A stretch of DNA of 64,000 nt. It comes from Cyclaneusma minus (Eukaryota; Ascomycota; Leotiomycetes; Marthamycetales; Marthamycetaceae). Below the pieces are notes generated by a model. That model was not told the DNA's origin. It was given only the letters and a program-made list of their open reading frames with translations, and searched no databases. The position numbers and the translations under genes were made by a program. The stretch covers positions 434,001 to 498,000 of the forward strand of contig JAKZHN010000008.1 of the NCBI GenBank assembly GCA_037179335.1, read 5' to 3'. This document shows positions 23,041 through 32,354 of this stretch, piece by piece (position 1 is the first letter of the stretch; each line of letters opens with the position of its first letter).

Positions 23041-23230
23041 CAGCCAATTACACACCCGCTCTCGGGTTTTGTTGTACATCGATGCCCGTCCGGCCGAGCT
23101 GGCGGACGAGCTGACGGACGAGCTGACGGACGAGCTGACGGACGAGCTGACGGACGAGCTGACGGACGAGCTGACGGACGAGCAGACGGACGGGCAATCG
23201 GGCGAACAGACGATGTGCAACAAACCCGAT
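23041..23230. repeat. Hairpin-flanked 12-bp minisatellite module A
   Basis: A tandem array of GACGGACGAGCT (12 bp, about 8-9 copies, roughly 23,095-23,198) lies between inverted arms. The left arm has TCGGGTTTTGTTGTACATCG (about 23,062-23,081). The right arm, near 23,210-23,231, has its near reverse complement (CGATGTGCAACAAACCCGA). The module starts with CAGCCAATTA, as does module B. The long open frames through it on both strands are a by-product of the 3n repeat length and are not accepted as genes. Confidence 0.8.
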
Positions 23231-23236
23231 CTGGTC

Positions 23237-23475
23237 CTAGCCAGCCAATTATATGACTTCTCCTGGATTTTGTTGCACATCGATCCCCGTCCGGACGTCC
23301 CCGGGCGGATTCAACGGACGGATTGAACGGACGGATTGAACGGACGGATTGAACGGACGGATTGAACGGACGGATTGAACGGACGGATTGAACGGACGGA
23401 TTGAACGGACGGATTGAACGGACAGCCGGACGAAAAGTCGATGTGCAACAAAATTCGGAGAGGTTTTGTGACTGG
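23237..23475. repeat. Hairpin-flanked 13-bp minisatellite module B
   Basis: A tandem array of GGACGGATTGAAC (13 bp, about 8 copies, roughly 23,305-23,422) lies between arms of about 35 bp. The left arm contains TTTTGTTGCACATCGA (about 23,268-23,283) and ends CGTCCGG. The right arm contains CCGGACG and TCGATGTGCAACAAAA (about 23,437-23,452). It begins with the same CAGCCAATTA as module A, so the outer parts look like a tandem duplication while the cores are unrelated repeats. Confidence 0.8.
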
Positions 23476-24660
23476 CCGGTATTTGGAACGAAGTCGGTGT
23501 TTTGTGGAGGTCTGATGAAGAAAGCAGAGAAACTCGAGTGAGGATGGAGAGTTGAGAGGCTGCTTCCGTCGGCAGAATTGCCTTCCACAGTGCTATGTGA
23601 CATTTCGATCTTCCTTCGACCCAGATCTGGTTCTTGGAACTTCTCCTTGTTTCAGGGGTTGAGATACATCTCCAGACGCTTCATGAAACGCATCTCTCTT
23701 AGGTTGCAGGCAGCCTGGCCGGGACATCGCGCGCTGGGTGACTCGAAGGATGAGTGTCTCGCCCGACCGGTGAAGACGAGTGAGATCTAGGAAAGCCAAT
23801 GCCTCGAGGTCTAATTTAGAATGCGGCGAGGAGGTCCAGTGGAGTTTAGCGGATGCTGAAGTGGAGGTGTGACGCTGATATAGTGCGCTCTATTATGAGG
23901 TGGAGTTAGTCAAGGAAAGGGATAGGGATGGGGGAGAAGGAGAATAAGGGGTCTGGAAGATGAGGAGGTTGGGTATTAGGTGTTTGTGAAGGATGGTGAT
24001 GCGGATTGGTTTGAGGGGTAGCTCTAGTGCGGGATTTGATTTGTTGTTTGTCGCAAGATGCTTGGGCTGGAATTGGACTTGTGGACTTGTGAGAGGTCTA
24101 TATAATGCTAAGTCCTCAGCTTCTGTCTCGAGAGTGGAGTTGCTAATTCCTAGGTAAGGTAAGTACTATTGAGTGAACAGTCTTAAGCCAACTTTTGATG
24201 GTATAACTTCCTTATTTCTTTCTCATCTTGCGGTTGGAAACGTTGTTATACTTTTTTGTGGTTCACACTTCTAAAATCCTAGAGTCCCATGGGCAAAATG
24301 AGGCCTAGGGGAGGCCGTCGCGTTCCCTCTAGTCCTACCGTGTCAAGAAAAACAGTCAGATCCAAACAGCTCCGCCGTCTTTCTGTTTTCTATTCAATTA
24401 TATCACAAGAAGTCAGACGTTTGATATAAGGCACGCGTCACCTGACCCGCTCACGTGTCCTAGGCTGGGGGCTTTCGGCCTGACGGCTCTCAGACTGGCA
24501 GCCCGCGCGCGCAAGCACACCGGTAAACAGACATTCCCGCAGCTATGTAGGAAACAGTCCCTCCTTCGCAAAATCATTGTTACGGGCGCTGCGGCCCTGA
24601 GGTGCCTTGGTGCCTTACCTGAAGCGGGCAAACCTGTGATATGTTCATCTGAAGCTCGCT
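23476..24660. other. Intergenic, no gene seen
   Basis: Gene-free stretch between the minisatellite modules and the Cys-motif gene array. Purine-rich G-tracts occur at 23,880-24,010. A segment at about 24,590-24,660 (CCTGAGGTGCCTTGG onward) resembles sequence at about 28,030-28,100 upstream of another array member, so the duplicated unit extends this far upstream. Confidence 0.45.
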
Positions 24661-24760
24661 AGCGAGCGCTAGCGCGAAACGTCCTAGCCGAGCACATCTA
24701 CTGTAGTACTTAATGAATGGCAGCTCCTTTCCAAGAGCTCTCCTCTTTCTTTCACAACAT
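24661..24760 (+). promoter_or_regulatory. Shared upstream block of the Cys-motif array, copy 1
   Basis: About 100 bp holding AGCGAGCGCTAGCG, then CTAGCCGAGCACATCTACTG, then TAGTACTTAA and a CT-rich tract. It ends about 85 bases before the ATG at 24,844. Very similar blocks lie upstream of the loci at 26,137 and 28,299, and a weaker one upstream of 27,490. The conserved position suggests a core promoter copied with the genes. Confidence 0.6.
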
Positions 24761-24843
24761 CAATCTGTCTTTGCGCCTGATCCATCGGTCTCCGAGATCC
24801 CTTCGTCATAATCCATCCGCAATTACAAAAGTCCGATTTCAAC

Positions 24844-25439
24844 ATGGAGCCTACGTGCTGCGGCAGCAATGACTTGGTCTGCACCGCCTTGGTGTGCGCT
24901 CGGTACCTCTCCCATATCCACAGCCTTCTCTCTTCCATAAGCCGCTACTAACATCAATCCCAAGCAATGGCCTACCAACTCCTCCCGCTTCCCCTCAGCG
25001 TGGCGCCGAAGGCTCGCGCATCAAGCTGGTCTTCTGCGATTGCGAGACCAAGCTTGTATGCACCGCGGAAGTGTGCACTCGGTATCTCCCACCCGTCCCA
25101 TCTCCTGCTCCCTGTTATAAGTTCACCAACGCTAACGCCCCCCACAGTATCCTGCCTGATACTCCCCCTCCACACCAAGCCACTGTCAAGATCCTCAACA
25201 TGCCTATCAACCTTACAGACAGCAAGCCGACTGAGATCGAGACGCCACACCTGCCCCGCAAGAAATCCATCGGACCACGCGAAATTACCATGGAGGAATT
25301 CGTTAAGGAGCGCCTGCTTCGTTTGGCTGCCCTCCACAAACAGGCCAGACTTGACGAGCTGAGCCCCCAAGCCCGAACAGCCTCGAGAGGCCATCCGCAC
25401 CATGGCAGCAGTGTTGGAAGATTTCTTGGCCGAGGGTAA
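24844..25439 (+). pseudogene. Cys-motif array locus 1, probably decayed at its 3' end
   Basis: Unrecognised small protein family. Exons are 24844-24902, 24965-25081 and 25148-25439. Both introns (24903-24964 and 25082-25147) are phase 2 and GT-AG; the first has a TACTAAC branch site. Each of the first two exons ends in a Cys motif: CCGSNDLVCTALVCAR, then FCDCETKLVCTAEVCTR. Exon 3 gives a basic segment with LPRKKSIGPREITMEEF. The current frame stops at 25,437, giving 155 residues. In another frame the sequence continues as coiled coil (AAVLEDFLAEGKREREQ, later LMALKEENRTLLEALEKHG) up to about 25,795, broken by two TAG codons where CAG would fit. I infer a frameshift near 25,380 plus two nonsense changes. 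Function is unknown. Confidence 0.6.
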
Positions 25440-26136
25440 GAGGGAACGCGAGCAGGACCGAGAGAGCTGGGAGTAGGAGAGGAAAGAAATGGCGGAAGAG
25501 CACGAGAAGCAGCTGATGGCGTTGAAGGAGGAGAACAGGACACTTCTGGAGGCGTTGGAGAAGCATGGGAAATAGTTGAAGGAAAACGTCACCAAGGCCC
25601 TCCAGGAAACTGCTTCCAGCACCCAGATGTCCCTCAAATCCGTCCTGGAAGAGTTGCTGTCGCCTAGCGACGAGCCAAACAGTCTTGGAAAGCGATTCTG
25701 GAGCCAAATGGATGCGACCATGACCAAGGGCCGCTCAACCAACACATCTAGTTTAGGAAGCTTGGTTTTGAAAGATCTAACTAGTTCTCAAAGGTAAATC
25801 AACTTTTTGGAAGCAAATCAAGCTGTTACGCATACTGCTTATCCCGGATTCTTGAAATTATACCGAATCGGAGGACGAACCACAGCTCACCTTAGAAATA
25901 TCTATAGTTCCTCTAGCCTGGCCTGGCGGATTTGTGGCCTTTAAATTTTACCAGCGAGCGCTAGCGGGCCCATGTAGCCGAGCACATCTGCTGTAGTACT
26001 CAAGGACTGCGTGCTCCTCCCTTACTCCTTTTTTCCCCACCTTTCCCTCGGATACCAACAGACGGCAGCACTTTAAATCTTCCAGTCTTCCTACCCAAGC
26101 CCCGTCATCAAAGACGCCTCCAGTGCGCGATTCGAC
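25440..26136. other. Decayed coiled-coil tail of locus 1 and copy-2 promoter block
   Basis: The part from 25,440 to about 25,795 reads as broken coiled-coil coding sequence belonging to locus 1. The part from 25,800 to 25,950 is similar to 27,180-27,310. The segment 25,953-26,045 is the second copy of the shared upstream block (AGCGAGCGCTAGCG, GTAGCCGAGCACATCTGCTG, TAGTACT). Confidence 0.5.
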
Positions 26137-26792
26137 ATGGATATCCAGTGTGGTGGTTGCGGTAATGCCTTAGTCTGCACCTGTACTCGGTATCTCTTTC
26201 ACATCCACAGCCTTCTCCCTTCCATAAGCTGCCACTGACATCAACCCCAAGCAACGTCGGCCTCCCGACCAGTTCCGCCTTCACTCAGCGTGCCGCCGAA
26301 GACGCGCGCATGAAGATGGTCCTTTTCTGCGGTTGCGAGCACAAGCCGGTGTGCACTGCGGAAGTATGCACTCGGTATGGACCACCCATCCCCTCCGAAC
26401 CTCATTCCACTTGCTATAAGTTCACCAACGTTAACGCCCCTCGCAGTCTCGTTCCTGCTCCGCCTTCAAGTCAGACCGCTCTTAAGATCATCCACGCGCC
26501 TACAGATATCGCAGACGATAAGCGGACCAAGAAAGACACGGAGCTCAAGTACTCCGACAAGGAGCTGGCCTTTTGGCCTCCCAATACGCCCCTCTGCCTC
26601 CCCAGAAAGAAGTTCACCAGTCCACGCAAGATTACTATGGAGATTTTCACCCAGGAACGTCAGCGTCGTGAAGCTACCCGACGCTCAGAGCTCAGGTCTG
26701 GCGAAGCGAACTGGGTCCGCCCTCGCCGACTCTTTCGCCTCGCTGACGTCTTCCCCGTCGCCTTGCTCGAACAACTTTTATCGGAACATTAG
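26137..26792 (+). CDS. Cys-motif array locus 2, unknown function
   Basis: Paralogue of locus 1 with the same three-exon plan: 26137-26189, 26252-26374 and 26447-26792, introns GT-AG and phase 2, giving 173 residues. Exon 1 codes CGGCGNALVCTCTR, two codons shorter than in locus 1. Exon 2 codes a second motif, FCGCEHKPVCTAEVCTR. Exon 3 contains SDKELAFWPPNTPLCLPRKK and RKITMEIF, shared with locus 1 (LPRKK, REITMEEF) and in part with locus 4 (SELAKYAPSLPPYAP). It has no signal peptide or membrane helix. The paired Cys could bind metal, but that is a guess. Intact splice sites and frame suggest it may be expressed. Confidence 0.6.
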
Positions 26793-28298
26793 GCAAGAAG
26801 ATCGGACTTGAATGCCTGGAGGGTCGGTACCGAGGGGGAACATTACAATTCCAGCGGGACTTGGACGACCAGCCTGAGCAACTCCGGGTCGTGGAGAAGC
26901 TTCTTGTGTCAGCTGTCAACATCGCTCGTGTGAAAATCATCATCAGAGCCGAAGATAACTGCCTGGATACCAGCTACGCTTCTCATGCTTTGACTTGGAA
27001 ATATATGAGTCTGATCTAGGGGCTCTGTTGGGTGACAGCGGCAAAGTCTGTTGACAACGGAACTTACAATCAGATTATTAAGAGTAGCTCGGCCCTAAGG
27101 AACTTCTAGTCTTTGGAGAATAGCTTAACTCCTAGAGACGCGCCTAGTTTATGAAACCAATACAAACCTTGGAAGAGAATTGAGCTATTACTTCTATTGC
27201 TTATCCCAAGTTCCCGAAATCAGTACTATACCGAATCGGTGGAAAAGTCGTAACTTAACTTGGAGAGACCTCTTAATTCCTCGAGCTTGCCATGGCAAAT
27301 CTTTGGTTTTGTTCGAATCTACCAGCTCACGTTTTAGAGCCGTGCTAAAGGAGCTATATATTATAGTACTTAACGGATTTAATCTTCCTACCCTTCTTTT
27401 TCTCTTCTTTACCCTCGGATGACAACACTGTAGTCTGTCCCAACAGACGCTGAAACCAGCTTTTCGACCCTGACGCCCCCGGTGCGTACATGTATCAGTG
27501 TGGCTGCAAACATGAGCTGGTTTGCACCGCCGTCAAGTGCACTCGAGGCTAGGATCGCCCGCATGACGAAGCCCGGCCACTCGAGATCGAAGTCACCCTC
27601 GACAAGCCGAGCAATTTGGTTGTGATACGTGGGTTCTCATGGCCATACGATTGGAACGGGAGCATTTCTTAGCCGTCCGCGCAGAAAGCGCCGCGGTGGT
27701 CGCAAGGCTGCTGCTGGCAAGCGGTGTTTTGAGGAGGTTGTCAAAGTTGTCAAGGAAGGAGACAACAGCTGGATAGAAAGGGTCTAAAGAACAAGGAGGA
27801 AATGATGGGACGGAAGTGGCGGGTATGAGAACATAGTAGGTCATTTGGAAGATGGAAATTGGATATTGGAGAATGGAGACTCAGACACGCAATATGCTTG
27901 AAACCAACCCAATATTATCAAGTCCCCCTAGCTCCCGTCGCCGAAGGGTTCGATGATGCCGCGCTCCGGCCGCTTTCGGGGGTGCTCTGGGCAAGAAGCT
28001 GAGAGCTTAGAGGAATCTGAAAGGAGGGACCTGTACAGGACCCTGAGGTTCCTTGGTGTCTTGCTTGAGAGCTGCAAATATGTGATATATCTAAAGCAAG
28101 CGAGCTAGCGCTAGCAAGGCGTTCTAGCCGAGCATATTCGCTATACTATTTAAGAACTTGGATCTTCTCTGCAAGAGCTCTCCTCCTTCTTTCCCAACAA
28201 CAACTTTTTCTTGCGCCACAGTTAACGGTCTCCGAGACCCTTGGCCCTTCCATCACGACACAACAAGTTCGTTACAACTTATTGAGCGCGCTTTCACC
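26793..28298. other. Spacer with relic promoter blocks
   Basis: This contains a segment at 27,180-27,310 similar to 25,800-25,950, a weak copy of the upstream block at about 27,330-27,420, and the short relic at 27,490. After about 27,553 no gene is seen up to the fourth upstream block at about 28,081-28,200. That block includes the perfect palindrome GCTAGCGCTAGC at 28,104-28,115. Confidence 0.45.
27490..27552 (+). pseudogene. Cys-motif array locus 3, 20-codon relic
   Basis: The frame codes MYQCGCKHELVCTAVKCTRG and then stops. It keeps the full motif (C-x-C-x4-LVCTA-x2-CTR) but lacks the GT donor that follows CTCG in loci 1, 2 and 4: CTCG is followed by AGG. No second exon is found downstream. 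It is flanked by the weak promoter block and so looks like a truncated duplicate. Confidence 0.55.
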
Positions 28299-28847
28299 AT
28301 GGAGTCGGAATGTTGCTCTGTTGACGACCTGGTCTGCACCGCGTTGGTCTGCACTCGGTACCTCCCCCATATCCACAACCCCGTTCCATAAGCTGCCACA
28401 GTGCCACTGACAACAATCCCAAGCAGCGTCGGCTTGCCGACTCCTCCCGCTTCGCCTCAGCCTGCCAACTTAGCACCACCACCTACCATGCGCATCGGCA
28501 ACACCGACATCCCCTACATCCGCGGCCTCAGTGGCTATGGCTTCTGCTACTCCCCCTCCGAGCTAGCCAAATACGCTCCCAGCCTGCCTCCTTACGCACC
28601 ATTCAGACAACCAACTACCGCTTCCGACATCGTGTACGAAGATCCCGAGATCGCACGCCGCGCAGCCCTCCTTGAACACAACAACGAAGTCACCCTTGAA
28701 CACTCAACGAATGTACCCGAGCCCACTGGCTTCCACCCTCGCAGCAAGAAGCGCCGCCGCCGTAATGGTGCCAAGGCCTCTCACTGGAAGCGCTATTTCG
28801 CAGAGATTGCGCAGGAAGGCAAGAATGGTTGGACGGACAGGGCTTGA
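28299..28847 (+). CDS. Cys-motif array locus 4, unknown function
   Basis: Two-exon paralogue: exon 1 is 28299-28357 (CCSVDDLVCTALVCTR), a phase-2 intron spans 28358-28423, and exon 2 is 28424-28847, giving 160 residues. Exon 1 is 59 nt, identical in length to that of locus 1. The acceptor is AAGCAG, so CAG three bases downstream could also be used. Exon 2 starts GLPTPPASPQPANL, as in locus 1, but then lacks the second Cys motif and has SPSELAKYAPSLPPYAPF and a basic KKRRRRNGAK segment that could be a nuclear localisation signal. The frame is intact. Function is unknown; the basic cluster hints at a nuclear role. Confidence 0.65.
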
Positions 28848-30167
28848 AGTGATGTGATGGTACAGACGTGAACGGGCATGGGGGATCCGGATATGGAATG
28901 TCGCACAGTTTGAATGATGACTTTTTGAGAGACGGAGTCGGCCACCGCATCAGCAGCGCCTCTCGCGCGAAGCTTCAAGACTTTCCCACTCTCCTCTCGC
29001 ATACAGTCAATTCGGTACATTCAGTTCTTTCTCGACAAGCGATACATAGGCCCTAGGTCTATGCAGGGAGGAGTCCAGAAGACCCATGGCTCCAACGGGA
29101 CGGAGTTGGACCACTGCGGGTGAAAGCTTTGGACAGTACTGGGACTGGATCGGATGGATTCCGAGCAGTACAAATCCATGGGGAGTAAGAAGTTGGGAAA
29201 TAAAATTGAAAACACAAGATTCTTGAAACCAAATCGTGTCATTGAAAGTGAATCGATTTCTTGATAGCATACCACATCCATGAGAATATCCCCATTCAGA
29301 GTGACCGGGAATATTCAACCGTATCCAGATGTTATTCATAGCACCGAATCTAGAGACAACGTGTGGTTCTCCTGGCCTGCCACGACGCCCCTTGCTTTTT
29401 TCGAGGAGCAGAAGGAGTGAACAAAAAGTTGGAAAACAAATTCCATTAAAAGCCATGCATGCATGCATGCTGAATGCAAAATGCAAACCAAAAAGAATTA
29501 CAGAAAAAAACGCAAAAACAAAAAAAACTCGAACCCAGTACTTCGCATTTGTGACCAAAGGAGATCCACCCTGGAATTGAAATCGTCTTTAAAGACTTTC
29601 CAATCAAGCCAGACGCCATGTCTTGCCATTTGAGTTCTGACAATCAGTTGCAGAAATTGCTCTATATGTCAGCTTCCGCCAGATCTTTTCCAAGCATTAC
29701 TTAGTCCCTGAGCTCACAGTGAAAATGAAAGCTTGGGTTCGACTGAAGTCTGATTCTAAAGGTGGTCAGAATTCAGAAAATGCGTGAACCAGGAAAGCTG
29801 TTCCATGGTTTCCTACCACACCCAGACTTCGACATCTCCGGGCTCCTTGGTGCCTCCGCACCCCCACATAAGAAACATGGAATTCTTTTTTCTAAGGTTC
29901 AGGACACTAGCTAACACCGTGTCTGAAGGATTATTCCACCTTTTCTCGGCGCGCTAGCCACCATTCTGACGATGAATCCCACCACCTCCCCTGACTGAAT
30001 ACTCAGTCATTTTCCAACCCTCTTCCACCCAAAAATCTTTCACTTCTTGACAATACGATTCCTCATCGAATAATCCAATTTTCACATCATCGACCATCAA
30101 ATCTTCTTCAACTTCACCTTTTGGACCTACCATCTTCACCTACAAAAGACGCATCCTCACAATCACC
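28848..30167. other. Spacer, no gene seen
   Basis: Open frames on both strands show no features. A short ATGC microsatellite lies at about 29,455-29,472 and A-rich runs at about 29,500-29,530. Confidence 0.4.
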
Positions 30168-30938
30168 ATGCATCCCAAAACAAGCACAACCACTTCTCCC
30201 CCAATCCGTGCCGGATTATGGTCCACAGCCCTCGCCGGACAAGCCTCTCAGCAAAACACCTGCTGCACCGCCTCCGATCTTATTTGCCCGGCCACAGCCT
30301 GCACTCGCTACCCACCCATCCCATCCCCTTCCCCTCACAAACCCACAAACTCATCAATCCCAACATCATCCCCAAGCAGCCTCGACCTCCCTACTCGTCC
30401 ACCGAGTCCCCACCCCCAGCCCACACCAACTCGCACATACGCAACCCCCACATACCTCCCCGGCACAACCATCGAAATGGACCCCTCCTACGGCTGGCCC
30501 ATCTCAGAACTCGCCCTCTGGGCCCCCTCCCTACCCCCCTACCCCTCTATCCACATCGCCACCGCCCTCGCCGCGCCCCTCGCACACCCTCCTAACCCCT
30601 CTCCCACCCCCTCTCCCGCTCTTCCCGCTCCCACTCCCCGCGGCCGCATATCCGACCTCAGCGACGAAGCCCTATGCTCCAGCTCGCCCCTCAACATGGG
30701 CACCGGCCGCCACGCCCACGGCATCCTCTACCCACCACATACCCCCAGCTACCGCAACTTCGAAGACAACTGGGTGACATGTTTCTGTGCCGATGCTTTG
30801 GGAGTTGTGGAATTGGAGATTGAGGGTGGGATGGGAAGGACGGTTAATGTGGGACATAGGGTGTTTTTTTGGCATTTCGAGGAGCATGCTGTGTTGAAAT
30901 TGAGGGAGTATGAGAGGTTGTGGGAAGAGAAGGGGTAA
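30168..30938 (+). CDS. Cys-motif array locus 5, intron retained as coding sequence
   Basis: Single open frame of 256 residues. Residues about 31-47 carry the family motif, CCTASDLICPATACTR. The next 69 bases align with intron 1 of the other loci (ending ATCCCCAAG at the acceptor position), but the donor GT is CT and the segment is open in frame, giving a Pro/Ser-rich insert. It is followed by SLDLPTRPPSPHPQP, equivalent to GLPTPPASPQP of loci 1 and 4, and by SELALWAPSLPPYPS, equivalent to SELAKYAPSLPPYAP of locus 4. The C-terminus (FFWHFEEHAVLKLREYERLWEEKG) is unique among the five. There is no signal peptide. Codon use is GC-rich in the middle. Function is unknown. Confidence 0.6.
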   Translation: MHPKTSTTTSPPIRAGLWSTALAGQASQQNTCCTASDLICPATACTRYPPIPSPSPHKPTNSSIPTSSPSSLDLPTRPPSPHPQPTPTRTYATPTYLPGTTIEMDPSYGWPISELALWAPSLPPYPSIHIATALAAPLAHPPNPSPTPSPALPAPTPRGRISDLSDEALCSSSPLNMGTGRHAHGILYPPHTPSYRNFEDNWVTCFCADALGVVELEIEGGMGRTVNVGHRVFFWHFEEHAVLKLREYERLWEEKG

Positions 30939-32354
30939 GAGGGAGGGAGGAATGAAGGGGCAGATAGTTGAGAAGGTGGAGGAAAGGGAAGTTGAGCAGG
31001 TGGAGACGAGGAAAACGACGGAAAGGGAGGGTAGGGGAAGGAGGAAGGGGAAAGCGAAGGCGGTCGTGCCGGCTATGGAGTCTGAGGTTTCGGATGTGGG
31101 TAGATGGGCGAAGGCAGAGATACGTCTTAGAGCGCTTGAGTGTGGTTTCGACGAGGACGAGTTGGCGAGAACGGAGATGGGTCCTAGAGAGCCCGATGTT
31201 TTGGATGAGGATGAATGGTGAGGAAGGAGGGCGAGGAGGCGAGAAGGGCGAGAAGGGAGATATCTGGCAGACTGTTAGTGGCGAGAGACGGAGTGGCGGT
31301 TGAGAAGTTGGAAAGTAAATTGGGAACCTACAGAGTTTTTGAGAGCATACCAAGAACTTGGGAATAAAAGAAGTTTCTTTTTTCTTTTTCGGGAAATACA
31401 TCAAGCTCTTGGAAACTAAGCAAGTCCTTGAGAACTGTCAGTTCCCGCAGCAGTCGGTGCACGGGCCACTGGCACCGGAGAGCTAAGCGCGCCGTTGGGG
31501 GCTAGCGCCAAGACTGGGAATAGCTTCAGCTATCAATTCCCCATGCTCCCACGCCAAAGCTCCTCCTTCCTTAGACATAATACAACGCATACTCGAATGC
31601 CCACACTTCGCACGTGCGCCCTATGTCTCACACACACCTGTGATAGATACCAACAAGAACGATCCACATTGCCGAAATCACTCCAAGTAATTGAGGATAC
31701 TCCTAGTGACCGATAATGTTCCCAGTCATTCAAAAACAGTAACCCCAATGATCAAAAATATCCCCATTGACCAAGAATATTCCCTGTGACCAAGAATATT
31801 GCCAGCGGCTAAGAATATTCTCGATAATAGGAAGTATTCTAATACCCAGGGGTATTTCTAATAATCGAAATACGCTCAACTCTTGGCTGAGCACACAAGA
31901 ATTGTCACCACGAGCACGGGTCCTGGAAAAACGAAACTGAACAAAATCCCTGAAAATGAATCAGATCTTCGAATCCATACCAGGTTGTCCACAAAGCAAC
32001 GAGTTCTCGAGAATGAACAAAGATTTTGCAAGAGTACAAAGTTGTTGAAAAGAAACCAGTCCGCCGAGGAAGTTCGTAAAAAATGTGCCAAAAGTTCAAC
32101 TTAGTCGAAACCGGAACAAGCAGAACGCGGCTGTAGGGAATGAGACCAAACACATTATTAAGGTAGTACATAGTATTAGAACAGCCGTGTCCTTCGCCGC
32201 AAGCCCAGCCACCACAGGCATGCCATCCAGCGTTCTCGTCTCAAAGCGACCAAACAAGTACTCTAGTACCCAATTTTCGCCCCCAAAACGCCTGTTTCTC
32301 AAAGCCATAATTATATACTCATACAACCGATTCAGATTCGCTCACCGTAGTCGC
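30939..32354. other. Repeat-bearing spacer
   Basis: A charged open frame at 30,952-31,221 (about 89 residues, Glu/Arg-rich, plus strand) has no recognisable domain; it could be a lost exon of locus 5 or chance. From about 31,680 to 31,870 a loose ~20-nt repeat on the theme GTGACCAAGAATATTCCCA occurs in 7-8 diverged copies. A related looser pattern (CTTGGAAACTAAGCAAGT-like) lies at 31,310-31,440. Confidence 0.4.

Noticed and set aside
23095..23422. Possible CRISPR-like array
   Set aside because: Units are directly adjacent 12- and 13-bp tandem repeats without unique spacers, and the genome is fungal. These are minisatellites.
22675..23603. Long frames on both strands (193 and 223 codons) through the minisatellites
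   Set aside because: The repeats are GC-rich and short of stops, which gives open frames in several phases with trivial repeated peptides. No splice or start context supports a gene.
30121..30777. 218-codon Pro/Ser/His-rich frame, plus strand
   Set aside because: It overlaps locus 5 in another frame. The locus 5 frame is preferred because it carries the family motif and shared downstream segments.
30946..31221. Glu/Arg-rich frame of about 89 codons after locus 5
   Set aside because: It could be a lost last exon of locus 5, but no splice pair with a sensible intron length joins the frames.
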